DNA of 64,000 nucleotides from Polytrichum commune (GCA_950295325.1 OX485805.1:50926758-50990757), one strand, 5' to 3'; shown: positions 12,706-25,988, counted from the stretch's first letter. The notes: generated from the letters alone by a model not told the origin. Translations and numbers: made by a program.

Positions 12706-15700
12706 GATGCTGATATTAATTCTGTCTGTCGGTGGCTGATTCTATGTATCCTGTACGTAGACAAAAGGCTTGATCAATTGAGCTTAGTTTACCACAAGGA
12801 GTGGACCATTTATTCACATGGAAATGTACACCAAATCATCTTTTATGAGTACAGGATGACTTGACTGTCGCCATTTCATAAAAAGAGGGATATCCTGAAG
12901 ATTACGGCCACGACCTCAAAGAGGAAGACTGTTTGGGATGTGCAAATTAAAGGGTAAAGGCAGGAAGATATGGAAAGTCAATTGATCTGAATCGGCTGCA
13001 CAATTACACCTGTACTGCTCAAGAGATGAGGATAATTTCATCGAAAGTCCGACTCATACACCTGCGATAATTTGCTATGTGAATAACCTACCGGTAAAGA
13101 CTGCTGTGCGATCAATGCACAAATCCTTCAAGCAAGTTTACAGAACTAGGCTGCTTAGGAACATCAATATGCCAGTAGAAAATCCATGTCCAAGAGAAGT
13201 GCGGTATGTACCTGGGAATTTGTCGCAAAAGCCTTCAGCACCGACGAATTCGGTCGATTTCAGACCGCGGATCCGCAAAGATGGAAAGTTTGGGTAGGCA
13301 AGAGTGCTCATATAGTCATGTTTTGCAAAGGGTGAGTCGCCACTGTCGAGCCCACCCCCTCTCGCCCGTCACTGCCTCGATGTGTGGCATCTTTCATCCT
13401 GGCGACCAAACCTCGGGGGCTGAGAATTTTTTGTTACTACTACTCTCGAGAGCCTCGACAATGTAATTATGAGTCGATGTCCTGTGGACGAGCCAACCTC
13501 GAGGGCTGGAACTACATTCGAATGTCCTCAGTCAAGCGCTAATTAAGAGGCCGGGGCTAATTCATGCTTTCAAGATTCATAACTCGCTACTGCATCTCTC
13601 ATGCAGTCTTTTTTGGATTCAGTGGGAGCTTATAATGTGTTAGTTTCTCCTGATTAGTTAATTAGTGAGTAGTCATTCTAGAAGCTACCAAGAAACATTG
13701 ACTTCACCACAAGTCCCTGGCACCGTGATGAGTGTGTTCTTGTTACATAAATGAATAGAAAATATTGATGTGTTGTACTGTGATTAGTGGTTGTGTTTCA
13801 GTGATGTATTGAGTATGAATGTAATGATAATATCACAGTTTTAAAAAGTCTTGAAATGGACATAGCTGTATCCTAACGTCCTCAAGATCAAACACTCACT
13901 TTCAATGTGCCCTGTATACATTTACACGGATTGATGCATATTATACGCCGCGGAGAAATATGGAGTAAAAGATGAGCATCCTAACCTTCCACGACTGCAT
14001 CCCCAAGAAAGGGATGCCAAACTTCCACCCTCTCAGATTTATACATGAAGCGGCAGTTCCAGAGTTTCTCAATCAGCTGGCAACGAATAATAACCTGAAT
14101 CAAGATCAGAGACAGGACAGGCTCCATCCAGTCGTAGGTTTCAATCGCGATGGTGTGCAAGTCCTACGAATGAATCGAAATGCACTTCAAAGTACTTCAG
14201 AACTATATAATATCCATACTCTGCGTAGTTGGTTGGGCCCCTTTGGGGGCAATCCAAAAAGTTGGCCCTGCCGGCAGGTGTACACAGCACACGGAATTCT
14301 CTAGTGAAAGGAGAAAGTATACTGTAGTTGGCTTTGAGCTGAGCACCCGGCTGTTGGTTATTCGGTAGGGGAAGAGGGAAAACTATGTATGATTTGTGGT
14401 TTCAATTCGCCGCTGAAATGCATGGGCCATATAGATTTGCCGCTGACGAGGTCATTCCAGAATCATTGTGGAGTTCTTCTCAGAACACAACCAGGAAAAT
14501 GGACATAGAGGGCACGAAGTCGGTCTATACAATTTAGCAATCAAAGAATGACATGCTTAAGCTGATAGTCACTCTCCCTAATTAGACCTGGATTGGACAC
14601 TGGGGAATATCGACCTATTGAATCCTCAACTTATTTTCAAGTTTGTTCAGAGAAGAATAGACGAAGTGCAGTTTCCAACGTTACCAATTTGCAAGCTAGT
14701 GAGCAGATCCAAACAAAGTTGTCATCTACAGAATGCATTGAAATTCAGACAATTATGAAATGCTCTTCATGGTCTTCAAGATCAAGAATTAAATGCTCAA
14801 TACTTCAGCACAATACATTATCCCACTTCTCATGGGAACATAGCACGAGAGAAGACGCTTTCACTTTAGACCAATTGTGACCACTGATTGTAGTAAGCAG
14901 TTTACGTGTTCCGGTGTCTCAGAAGGTTAGGCTTTAGAGAAATCCACTATAGTACACTTTTTGCACACAATGTGTGATGAGGTTGCACAAAGAATAGATA
15001 AGTACTATCAAGCTCCCTCTGCGTATTAATTATGGGGCACCAGGTGCACAAGAACCTTATGGTTATTTGCACAAATCTATGCATGTGTTTATAAACACAA
15101 GGTATCAGTTTTGAAGCTTAAATCCCCAGGTCTAGAAGTGTTAAAAAAAACTATTCTTCTTCACATGGTCAACTTCCAAAATCAGACTCAAGGTGCAGAA
15201 ATTCTTCACCGCAGTTGCACCATGGGAGTACCTTTCCTTACTTTGATAGGCATATTTGAAATATTTGTTATGGTTCTGGGGATGATCGTGGGCATAACTA
15301 TTTTGGAAAGTCTGTCCTACATTGTTTGGTGAACCAAGGGGGAGTAGGTTCAGGGAAGTTAATATAAGGTGTATTTAACGGGCTATAATTTGATCAAGGC
15401 GTATAGAGCAGAGGCACCCATAACCAAACACGTAAGGGATCCTACGCCAGATCTGGAGAAGTGTAAGGTGGTGCAAATTTTTTCATGTAGGAAGATAGAA
15501 ATAAGGAAGACTCTAAATGTTTTGATAATTGAAATCTTTGAAGTCAAGAGTTGGTTTGAACATATTACCACTGTCTAGAGCATGTCATAATTGTTCATGT
15601 AAACAACACATTCCTCCTCACTTTAGCACTCAAAACCAAGACATGATGTCATGGCACTATTGGTTCGGACTTGATTGAAATTGAGTCCCAACTTGATCAA

Positions 15701-18171
15701 AATTTTGGTACACTATAGATTGCCAATGGGGTCTTGATCGAGAATAGGCACCTTTACTATAATGGGCAAACATGCCCCTAATATACATTATTACACCACA
15801 TGTAATGATATAGAGTAGAGGCACCCAACCGATCACTTAAGATCTTTTACGTTAGGTTTGGAGAAGTATAAGGGGGTGCATGTAGGAAGATAGAAATAAG
15901 GAGGACTACAAAATTTTCAATAATTTTATTCCTTAAATTGAAACTAAAAATCTTTGAAGCCAAAAGTTGGTTCGAACATATTACCAATGTCTAGAGTCTA
16001 CCATAACTGCTCATTTTAATCATTCATTCCTCCTCACTTTAACACTCAAAACCAAGACATGTATCATGCCACTATTGGTTCAAACCTAATTGAAATTGAG
16101 TTCCAGCCTTATTGAAATTACGGTACCCTATAAATTGCCAATGGGATTCTAATCATGAATAGGCACCTCTACTATATTATGCCTTGTGAGCCCTTGCTTT
16201 CCTTTGAAGATTTACTGACCACCAGAATTGGGGATGATATTGATTCCACATGTTGGGAGCTAACCTGCTTCTTCAATCTGACATGCAGAATGCATTTAAA
16301 AACAACATGAGCTACTTATGTTTTTCTCACAATGGAAATTATTGTACATTGGGTGCTCTAGACTGATGACACAATGTTCTAACACAATTTGTAGAAGTGT
16401 TCCGAGTGTGGACGGTGGGTTTCTTTTAAGACTTTGTCATTCAATTTGGTGGAATAGGTATTAATTACAAATTATGAATGTTGTATCCTTGCAGTCCTGA
16501 GAAAATGTCCGAGTGGTGTATCTCAAGGATGAGTGTTACAAGAGCATGGTGTCTTGGCTCATTGCAACTTGTGTTGGATTCAATTTCCAAGGGTAACTCT
16601 TAGGAGTTTGTTTATCCTTCCATCTAAGCTAATTTGGGTGAGTTTGGGCATCTGTTGTAGGATTAATTCTTGGGGTTTTGTTGTTTATATGTACTTAGGT
16701 TGCGAAAATTAGTGGTTGATGATATTTCAGTTTTTGTTTGTTGAGTATAAGAAGGTGAGGTATTTGGTAGGTATCAAGTGTATTTGTTACATGCATGTAT
16801 GGGCATTCAGGGGATGCAACATTGTTTGAAAAGGTTGGGGATGTTCAGGTGGATGCTTCTTTGGATACATGTGAGGATAGTGAGTGTTACATAGCGTTTG
16901 GCATCTTCTAGGGTGTCTACCACGTTTTTTTTTCCTCCCCCCCCCTATTAGGCAACGGTAATGGGGTCACAATCTTGGCAAAACGTGTAACCAATGAATT
17001 CTAGGCTCAAATTTTGGGTAGTATAATTTTTAATTTTCTATGGGGAGGTGGTGGTGATGATAAGGATGTCAGGTTTGAGTCTAGTAAGGCATTGGCATGG
17101 TTTTGTGATGTAGAGGCACATGGAATAGCCATGCAAGGAATGTGTTCTTTGGGGGCCTTCCAAGGTGGGTGCATGCATTCTTTAGGATTGTGTCTCTTGT
17201 TGAGGAGTGGGAGAATAAGAGTTTGTGGATTTGCCATACCGCATTGTCTTGTCTATTTGTTCAAATGTTATTGAGGATGATGTTTGTGCACATGAAGAGA
17301 AGATGGAGGCATGTGTTAGTTTCTTATAGTGGGGAAAGATTGTAGAGGGGGGAGGGGAATTGGGTGGGCCAAATGGGGTGTTTTCATCGGTTTCCAGTAT
17401 TATCTATATTGTAGTTTAAAGATTTGTGTGATTTGTGAATTTGTGCATTGTGGTGCTGACCATAAGAAGTTGAAGACGGGAGAGTGAACTAGTGGGTTGT
17501 TGAGCCATTTTGCTACATATGGGTATTGAGGTAGGATTGTGGTCATGAATTGTCAAGTGTATTTCTTATGTATCTAGGGTTTGAGATGCATGATGAGTAT
17601 AGTGTGTAGGTGTTCAAAAATCATTTTTGAGTGCTAGAAAGGACAATATGTAATACCATATTAGATTACTTAAACTTTTCATGATGCATGGGAGCGTCTA
17701 CTTTTGACTGATTGTAATTGATCATCACATTAACTAGATTATACACTTAGAAGGCCAAGTCGGACAATGATAAGTGCCACTCAATACTTGTCAACTTGGA
17801 AGAAATTTCCACGTCATCTTGATGACAACTTGGACATCTTCACCAAGGTTGACATTCTAGAAGCAGGATACTTCCAAAAGGTTCAAAATGAGAAACAATC
17901 ATCCCTTCTGATACATGTATCTAGCATTGCAACTCCAATTTGATAGTAGGACACGCATATATTTACATGACTATGGCTATGGATAAACAAGTCATTTTCA
18001 CATCATGGCATCATGAAAGAGGTCTTGAAGGCAAGATGAAGTTAAATTCAATGTCATGATGTGAAAATGACTTGTTTTGTTTTGATTTTCAAAAGGAATT
18101 TGTTTGAGTTGACTGTCACTAGCCACAAAATGGGCTAAGTTTTCAATAGCATTAGGTATGCCCCCTATTAA
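12706..18171. other. Gene-poor stretch
   Basis: Only short ORFs without recognisable domains occur here, including a 110-codon one at 13972-14304 and an 86-codon one at 17014-17274. I see no splice-supported gene. The clearest structure is the tandem duplication at 15398-16180. The rest looks like old decayed intergenic sequence. Confidence 0.5.
15398..16180 (+). repeat. Tandem duplication of a ~370-bp block
   Basis: Two direct copies at about 15398-15762 and 15808-16180. Shared blocks in order include AGAGGCACCCA, GGAGAAGT, CATGTAGGAAGATAGAAATA, AATCTTTGAAG, CATATTACCA, TTCCTCCTCACTTTA, CACTCAAAACCAAGACATG, ATTGCCAATGGG and GAATAGGCACCT. They are diverged by substitutions and small indels. 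No ORF is conserved between the copies, so this is probably an intergenic duplication or two remnants of one transposon. Confidence 0.75.
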
Positions 18172-18514
18172 GGGCGGGTTTAGACTTGGAGTTAGGGCTC
18201 AAAAATGGGCTGGGGTGCAAGAAATCCACTCCTCTCATTGGTAGAGAGGTTGGGACTCGCCTCTTCAAGTTTACATCATGAGTTGGGGCCAATTAACAAA
18301 TAAATTATTTTATTCATTATGACAATGGCCTCAAGCCTTGGAAAAGAGAGCTCCCAACCTTGTGAATTTTTTCCCTCTAGTTGAGGCCATTATCAGAGCT
18401 TTTATTTGCTTGTAGTAGTTTATTCTTTGAGCATTGAATAGGAGGGGAGAAATTCTAAATTTATTATACTTTAATCATTATCCATAGAATAGTTCATGAG
18501 TACGTTGGTACGTG

Positions 18515-19621
18515 CAGGCCATAAATTTGACACCCTAGCCAAATTTCCAGGGGACACCCTGTCCCAAATTTTGGGTGTCCCAAGGACACCTTGCTCCAAT
18601 TTTTGGGTGTCCTCATAAATTTCTCTTAAATTTTTTTTTGTCAAAATAGGTACAATTTTGAAAAATATATAATATCATTTCAAAATCTCAATTAAAAATC
18701 AAAAAAATCACTACATATCATAACTTGCAATGCAAATCAAACCTACAAGCGGCGGCCTTTCATAGCACACCACTTTACCCATACTTGTTCAAAGTCAATG
18801 GCCTCTATGGGGATTTTTGCCATTGCAACTCTCATTTGTGCTTCCAAAGTCTCTAATACCAAACTACACCGTAAAGTAGATTTAATATGATTTTGAGTAG
18901 AAAATCCTCTCTCACAAGAAGCTGTACTAGCAGGAATTACAAGAACAGCTTGCCACAACTTTGTCATATGAGGATATCTTCCAACATAGTCCAAATTGGA
19001 AGAATAAACCATCCAAGCTTGGTGCATTTTAAGACCACCACATGAAATATGAAGTGTATCCAAAAAACCTCGAAGCTTTGATTTTAAACCACACTCATCA
19101 AAAAGATTCCCTCCATTAGTGCAGAAGTGGTCAATGAAACTCTGAAGCCATAAACGAGCATTTCGATGAAGAAGTGTCAAGTCTGTTGAAAAACAAACAG
19201 GGCTAAATAGCTTAGCTGCATTGAAGAGCTTCAAATCAGGATATCATTGCTGCAATGATTCTATCACCTTAACCACATAGGCCTGTGCAATCACCTTGCA
19301 CCCATGGAGGGTACCATCACCACCAAACTCAATTGCATGAGGCAATGGTGCATAATGCAATATATGTGAATGCACCACTCCTGTAGAGTCTTGAAAATGG
19401 ATCTCACCACCTCTAGAAATGTCCAAAAATTGTGCCACAAATTTGGTATCCGCTGATAGGCCCTACAAGTACAGGGGACACCCTGAATTTTTTTTGGGTG
19501 TAAAAAGGACACCCTTGTAGGATTTTTGGGTGTCCTCGGGGACACCCTGTTTGAGATTTGGGTGTCCTAGGACACTCTAGGAAGCAAAATACACCCCCCA
19601 GGGTGTCAATTTTATGCCCTG
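18515..19621 (-). mobile_element. hAT element, internally deleted, with perfect 8-bp target duplication
   Basis: The terminal inverted repeats are CAGGCCATAAATTTGACACC at the left and its near-complement GGTGTCAATTTTATGCCCTG at the right. The 8-bp direct duplication GGTACGTG is perfect (18507-18514 and 19622-19629). CAGGG-type ends and an 8-bp duplication are hAT hallmarks. The subterminal zones, about 18535-18620 and 19475-19605, are packed with GGACACCC / GGGTGTCC motifs in both orientations, as expected for transposase binding sites. The 1,107-bp interior keeps only the C-terminal part of a transposase. Confidence 0.93.
18743..19438 (-). pseudogene. hAT transposase C-terminal fragment (dimerisation domain)
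   Basis: The 5' part at 19438-19244 reads FLDISRGGEIHFQDSTGVV and runs in frame, through one TGA at about 19241-19243, into 19234-18743. That downstream part contains the hAT C-terminal dimerisation signature: MTKLWQAVLVIPASTASCER, GFSTQNHIKSTLRCSL and ETLEAQMRV. The DDE catalytic core and N-terminal zinc finger are missing, so it cannot be autonomous. The single internal stop is consistent with a CGA-to-TGA change (QQ-[R]-YPDLKLFNAA). Confidence 0.85.
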
Positions 19622-20332
19622 GGTACGTGGATAAGCCTCTCATAATTGCAGCCTCCAAATGGCCCCAACCCCACCTAAATAGATTTACTCATGAAAGCAA
19701 TGAATGGAGTTAGGTTACTTTCTTATTAATGGCCTTGGGGGCCCATTTGCATGCCACATGGGACATATTGGCCTTCGTTCCCAATGGCCTTGGCCCCAAG
19801 TCTAAACATGCCCTAAGACCATGCAAACCGTGGGAACAAAGCAAGCAACCAAACAAACTAGGGAATTTAAAATATAGGCTATAAAAATGGAATAAACAAG
19901 TACCTACCAACTAGAAAGAAATTTACAAATTCAAACAATGATCCTACCCTGGGGGTGGACTCTTCATTGGAGACCTAAATAACATGCGTGGGTCACTATG
20001 AATTTAAATCCCCTATATACAAGAAGTTTATAAAGAAAACAAATGTATACATATTAATGACATGTTAACAAATGGATTCATGTATTTATATCAAGTTTTT
20101 CAATTTAATATGATAAATGCCTCCACTACATATACAAAATATAAATCATGAATTGAATCAACCTATATTACATTGGAAAATCCACTTTTTCTTTCCAATG
20201 AGAAAGTCATTGAACACTTTTTCATCCATAGCATGCAACTCAACAATTGCATCAAACAAACAAAGACAAGAGCACAGTAACTTAGCCACAATTTGGAGCG
20301 TAGAACACAAGGAAGACCATGAGTGCTCCAAG

Positions 20333-23300
20333 GGGGAGTGCTATCTTATGAGCGATGAGTGATAACTTGTGAGTGGAGAGGAAGGTAAAACATTTGGTAA
20401 TAGGCCCACTAGTATCCTATAAAATGTGGTATTTTGGCCTAAATAATAACAATTTTAGGGTTCATCAATGAGAAGGGTGGGGAGGATAAATAATATGAAT
20501 AATCTCAATAAATGCCAAAATAATTAATTAAAGTCAACAAACACATACTTGGTACAAGAAATAGAAAACATATCTAATATTGTAGGTAGATTCCACATCC
20601 ATTCATTCAAATATATGCAAGCACAAATTCAAACAAGATTGCTCTTAGAAGGAAATGCATATTAAATCAACTTAAGTACTTGGACATAATTATTTAAGTA
20701 CTAAATTTTAGTCAATTTTTGTGATACCCATTCAATAATATCCAATGTGTAAGGCATTCAAGTCAAAGATACAAGACAATGTGTCACACAAATCACAATC
20801 CACATTTACTGGATGTTTTATTACAACCAAATAATTGCCACACTAAATCAAAAGCATGTGCACACTCACACAAAATAAGAGAAATCATATCTAGGAACTT
20901 CTCATGTACCCAAATCCATATTCAAATCATCTTCACTACTACCATTATGTTCTTGAGCCTCTACATCAACAAATAGCAAGACACAAAAATAATAATGTAT
21001 AGATTTAATTAGTCTTTGAGGTGTAATGGCAGTTGCCATCCGTGCCGCCTCATACTTGGCATAAATAGGAAGAACAAACTTGTGATATTACTTCATTTTC
21101 TTGCACAAAACATCCAAGAAGGTTAGACACAACCAAGAAGGACGAAATATTTTACAATAACGAACAAAAGTTTTAAACCGTGTGAACCAATAAACGTACG
21201 CACCCAATCGGGATTTCCTTTGAACTTTTCGAAAAGGCTCTTTGTCATCTTCTACGACTATGTTTGAGGATTGCAAGTGGCCAATCAAAGGAGTTGGCGT
21301 TGGATCGAGCAAAGGGGCCAATATGGTATTAAACATGACAGTGTCTTTCTCAAATGCAAGAAGGTGTCGACCACTATGCCAACAAGCATGAGTTGATGCG
21401 TTTGCAACACGCATGAACATTGATAGCGTAAGCAATTGGGCATACATGATGGAATTCAACCTAAATGCAACAAATCTTAGACCAAACAATTACTTTCACA
21501 TGTAGATGCGTAAGCATCAAGGACAACACCTCCCTGCTTAGTCAACACTTTGATTAGGAATTGGAGTTTGGGTCTCTCTCACGTAGACCTCTCTATGGGA
21601 TATTTCCATGCATTAGATGCGTATTTGTTGTAGTATGATTGAAGAAGATATCCAATGATTCCACCTCGGGTGCAGAAAGACCACCCAATTTGTTGAAAAT
21701 AAATTATGGACATGGCTCATTATGGAAGAATAATATGATCCGAAATCATCATGTCTGCAAGCATCACAATTCAATTAGTATGAAGCAACAAATTTAAACA
21801 TTTCATATGACAAAAAATAACAAGTGAGTATTTTAGAGACATTACATATTGTTAGTGTTGTAATCCTATGGGAGCATAAAGGCAACTCATTAATTACCCA
21901 CCAATCCTTTGCCAATGAAAAACCATATGATGCAACTTATGTTCTCACATCATCCCTCATTTTTTGAGCTTTGGAAGAAACAAAAGTAACGGAGCATTAT
22001 CAATCAAAATACCATCTACAAACCCAAACAATGCCTCTATGTCCTTAGGGTTGTGTTCATTCCATGGGGGAAGTGAATTTGGTGGAGATGACACATTTGG
22101 AAATGGCAGAACCTTTGGCGAGTCAATGATGATCAAATCAAATCCACCAAATCTGTAAATGTCAGATGTAACTTGAGTCTTCCAAGCATGACTAACTTAT
22201 GAACAAATATTACATAAACTGTGATTTAGAGTACTATGCAACACTTCATTGAACCTTGAATAAACTCCCAAAAACATGAAGTTAATTCAATAAAAAGTTT
22301 GACATGACCACTAACCTTTTTGACAAATTCAAAAGCCAAAATCAACATGGAGTTTTATGTTGCTCTATTCTCCAACATGTTGGAGATGGAGGAATTTTTC
22401 ACAAACGTTGAACCATTAGTGAATTTGGAAGCCACCTATTGAGATTGAATTATAGAAGAAAATGGTGTAAAAACAATACCATGCTAGGATGGACTTAGAG
22501 TTAGAGCAATGTCATCAAGGTGTAAAACATTTTTCCCTTGTCATTTTGGGTTGTACTGGGGGGAGGAGGTGATGATGGTGGAAGAGTGGGATGTATACTA
22601 GATGTTGCATGTTTAGCTTGTGTAGTGTCCATTTTTTTCATGCATTTGTTACCTTTCCCAGTCAACTCAGGTTCTTCCTCTGATTTTTCCTTCACTTCTT
22701 GTGAAGGCACCACAGACGATCTGAGAGCCTCTTCTTTAGATGAATGGAAGTTTGTTGGACACTCAATAAACCACGGACAAAAAACCAATGAGTCATGAGT
22801 CCACAACATAAGCTGCAAAGTTGAGAATATGCAAAGGTCACTAGCCTTGTCAACCAAGAATATAGGGTTGATGAAAGGGCTTACAATGGAATAACTTTGC
22901 AAGTATGCAACTCTCTTGTGAGGTACCTACATGACAAGAAATATCCATGTAGTCAACCAATGTGATATTATATGAATATAATTTAAGCAAAAGTTCATGA
23001 CATGAAATACACTTGTAGATCATACGTCTCATAGTTGATTCCCCTTTGGAACAATTCAATAGAATTGTAGATTTTGTGAAAGGTGTCTTCCCCTAGAAAA
23101 ATGGAATAAAAACCTTCACCCACTGGAGACATCGCCAACGTTCCACACAATCCGTAGGTTTGAGAACATTCTTTCAATTGACCATGCCCAACTTAGGCAG
23201 AATGCCACCAAACTCTTCAATGACAACCTCCTCCAACTAGGACGTCAAATACACTATAAGAAAACATCTATAAAAACAATGAAAACAAAAAAAGATTACA

Positions 23301-24600
23301 ACATATGAATTCCAAAGGGTGAAATCATTTATATTACCCATGCCTAGAAACTTGCTTTAACTAATTAAGCCTCAAGGTCAGTGTCCCTAAAATCAGGTGG
23401 TAGAAATCATAAGGATTCACGTGACATCAGAGTGGAGTTCCACCACATTATTTTCCTTTGTATTTGCCGTTCATGGGAGTAGTTGCAAGCTTCTGCAATT
23501 TCTATAGAGACATTTTCGGTTTAGGATTGTTGCTCCAGTGTATGTTTATCTGCAAACCAACAAGCCCGTTTTTATAAACAAGGAACTCGCTATATTTAAA
23601 CTATATTTCAAAGTATGTATAAGCTTACCTCATTAAGAAAATCCACTTCATTTTCCAAATCCGCTACCGCAAGGAGTTTGTCAAATTCCTTAGACCTCCA
23701 AGCTCTCACTTTTCTTCACCACATCATTCATAGCCTTCAATTCAAGAATTGGGGATCTCTTGTCTTTGTATTTACGTGATGCTTCCTCTAAAGCTGCCAC
23801 CACATCACGCTAATGACAATCCAACATGTGAATGTAAATCAATCCTTCAAAAAAAAAAGATTCAAATCACAAACATAAAAGAGGTTGTAGCCTCACCTTA
23901 TAAACAAACCTTGCAAATACATCCAAGATAAGAAGGTACCAAGTACTCCCTAAATGTTTTTTCTCACATCTTGCATAATCACTAGGTGTTAGAAGAGTCT
24001 TAAACTCATGGAGCTTCAAAACTCCAAAACTACAAATCCGATGTATCTTATGCACCAAGTTCATTCTAACATGGTCACTCTCCGTAAAAATGTATTTCAA
24101 GCAAACAACAAATTTGAACACACATGAAGCAAAACATGCAAATATATGTAAGTTAATACCACATGAATTGAAATCTAACATGTTAATGTCATTCATTACA
24201 TCAAGGAGAACAGTAGTGGCACTAGTTGGATCCAAGCATATACAAGCAACACTGAGGTGCCAATCTATCTCATTCCCGTGATATTGGTCAATGTGGCACC
24301 ATCATGCAGTGACCCTATGGTTGCCCTCCCCAACCATAACATATTTCCTTTGAAGATTATCAAATCCTTGTCCACTGAGAATGTTTTCTCAAAAATATCA
24401 TTTACTTACTACCAAAGTGGACTCCTAGTTTTCAACATCAATCTCCAGTATTTTCCTTACAAGCAATAATGGCTCCAAACAACAAATAGGAATCAAAAAA
24501 TCACAATTTGAGAAAGGGTACATCCGTGAGTTGAAGTTTGTCTTTTCTTTGACAAATCAAAATCTCCCAAAGTGTCATGTTCAATATTCAATTCCTCCCA
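20333..24600 (-). mobile_element. Second, decayed copy of the ParB/methyltransferase-carrying MULE (one end present)
   Basis: The left terminus at 20333 reads GGGGAGTGCTATCTTATGAG and is nearly identical to the inverted right terminus of the 43510-54935 element. Homology continues inward for about 150 bp (TTGGTAATAGG, CCAC.A.TATCCTATAA, TTTTGGCCTAAA, ATTTTAGGGTT). The ParB/methyltransferase pseudogene then follows with its 3' end toward this terminus, the same arrangement as in the other copy. I could not find the opposite terminus, the palindromes or the transposase, so the copy is truncated or eroded somewhere beyond 24.6 kb; that end coordinate is approximate. Confidence 0.8.
21230..24460 (-). 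pseudogene. Degraded ParB-like / beta-class methyltransferase-like gene (copy 1)
   Basis: Read on the - strand, this parallels the gene at 48439-54750. Around 24430-24180 lies a ParB-like core, RSPLW..NDIFEKTFSVD then KYVMVGEGNHRVTA, a stop, WCHID and TTVLLDVMNDINM; the counterpart is FFIWDGNHRFFAW..LLTAMYDIN. After an intron at the same position comes SDYARCEKKHLGSTWY (counterpart RSYKRCEEKSVETWY), then FDKLLAVADLENEVDFLNEV near 23650 (counterpart FTKQLAIADNNLTRAFLEEV). Near 22140 FDLIIIDSPKVLPF gives a motif IV-like D-S-P, near 21550 GGVVLDAYASTCES gives the SAM-binding loop, and near 21350 GRHLLAFEKDTVMF follows. In-frame stops, for example TGA right after GNHRVTA where the other copy has Trp, and several frameshifts show it is dead. 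Confidence 0.8.
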
Positions 24601-25780
24601 AGTCTCAGCCTAATCCTAAAACACCAAACAAATGGAATTAGACACAAATTACACAAGAGAGCAATTCACAACAACCACAATTTTTTTTAAACAATACCAC
24701 AAAAAACGGAAATTAACTATTGCCAACATAACTACATTCCACTTAGTATGCTAATTTTTTGTTTTTCAATCCGCAATACAAAAACCAATTCAACATAAAA
24801 TGGTACACATACACCACAAAACACTCAGAAACCAAAAAGTTATGGGGTAGGAGGCCAAAAAAAGCCAAAAAAAGGACTAGACAATGTAGATGCTAAAATA
24901 GATGTTGAAATAGAAAGTGAAAATAGTGTGCAAGTAGATATATTAAACACTTGATTATCGAGAATTTGTCTAAAACAAGATAAAAATTACTTTATTTTTT
25001 TATAAATAACTTTTTGTAATGGTGCCCTCAAGTTTATAACGAATTCAAAGAATATGAAAATAAATGTAACTTCAAAATATTTAAGGTCATGAAATCAATG
25101 TCCAAAATCAAATTTAACCATTACCTTGTGAGTAATACTTTTAATGATAACTTTTGAAGATCTCATCTTGATATTCAATGTTTGAGTACCTAACACAACA
25201 ATAGAGGGCACCATGAAAAAAATCCAATTTAAACAACACTATGCTACTACTTTTAGGCAATTGACCAAAAAAATTATGGTTTTAAGTATATTGGAGCATT
25301 TTTTTCCATTAACTTGACTGTGCTTGCTCTCATATAAAATAATTTTTATTTAATTCAAGATATGTATTTGGTATATGCATTGGAGGCATTTAATACTATA
25401 CGTCAAAATGCTTAGTACAAATACACAAGTCCTTTTTTAAGCTTATTTTTAGGACCCTCCTTTTGTACATCTATCTTTACTCCAAAAATATTAATAGTCT
25501 TTTTAAATCTACACACTAGAAAAAAATAACACCTCTCCCTTATGTATACTATATATGGTAATCCCTTAATTAATACCCCATCTTACACTCACGTTGTTTC
25601 ACACATGATACAAAAAGTCCACCTTCCCTGGATCCATTCCTAGCCAAGTGGAAAGGCTTCCATTTTTTGAAAGTAACTTCTTTGTCCTAAGCACCGGCAA
25701 GAAGCACTTTGCGAGGATTATGCAAAAGCTACAATCTTGTTTTCTTTTCATTTCTTCTCACGCTGCAACAGGGCTTGGGG
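24600..25780. other. AT-rich stretch without genes
   Basis: Very AT-rich DNA with oligo-A/T runs. No ORF with recognisable content. It may be the eroded remainder of the element to its left. Confidence 0.4.
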
Positions 25781-25988
25781 AGAATCGGTGATGAGTTATA
25801 GATGAACCGGTTGAGTGTGAGAAATAACCAGTTGAAGTTTGAGACTTCAAGAGAATTACCGATCATTTGAGATGAATCTATAGAATATACCTCAAATGAA
25901 TAAAGCAAAACCGGAAGATGTCAACATGTAACCGGCTGGATTCAGAATCACCATGATCTTGACCAACTATGCCCAAAAATTTCCTGGG
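25781..25988 (+). repeat. Interspersed repeat, copy 1 (left flank of the trpA pseudogene)
   Basis: About 205 bp including GATGAACCGGTTGAGTGTGA, GAAATAACCAGTTGAAGTTT, GAGAATTACCGATCATT, GTCAACATGTAACCGGCTGG and the right end CTATGCCCAAAAATTTCCTG. A direct-orientation copy lies at 30705-30908 and a longer, diverged copy at 59850-60295. The family is not identified. Confidence 0.85.

Larger units (their letters stand above)
18172..19813. mobile_element. TAA-flanked TIR element (PIF/Harbinger-like), host of a nested hAT
   Basis: The left end GGGCGGGTTTAGACTTGG at 18172 is mirrored by CCAAGTCTAAACATGCCC ending at 19813, and both sides are flanked by TAA (18169-18171 and 19814-19816). A 3-bp TAA/TTA duplication is typical of PIF/Harbinger elements. 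Without the inserted hAT and its target duplication the element is about 530 bp and has no coding capacity. Ends of the same style (GGGC..GTTTA) bound 55146-55510 and 55568-56526. Confidence 0.7.

Noticed and set aside
13972-14304. 110-codon ORF
   Set aside because: No recognisable domain, no splice context and no homologue elsewhere in the window.
17014-17274. FLWGGGGDDKD.. peptide resembling the end of a LINE reverse transcriptase
   Set aside because: Only a few residues fit the FLWGG..K pattern, and neither upstream reverse-transcriptase motifs nor a poly-A tail are visible.
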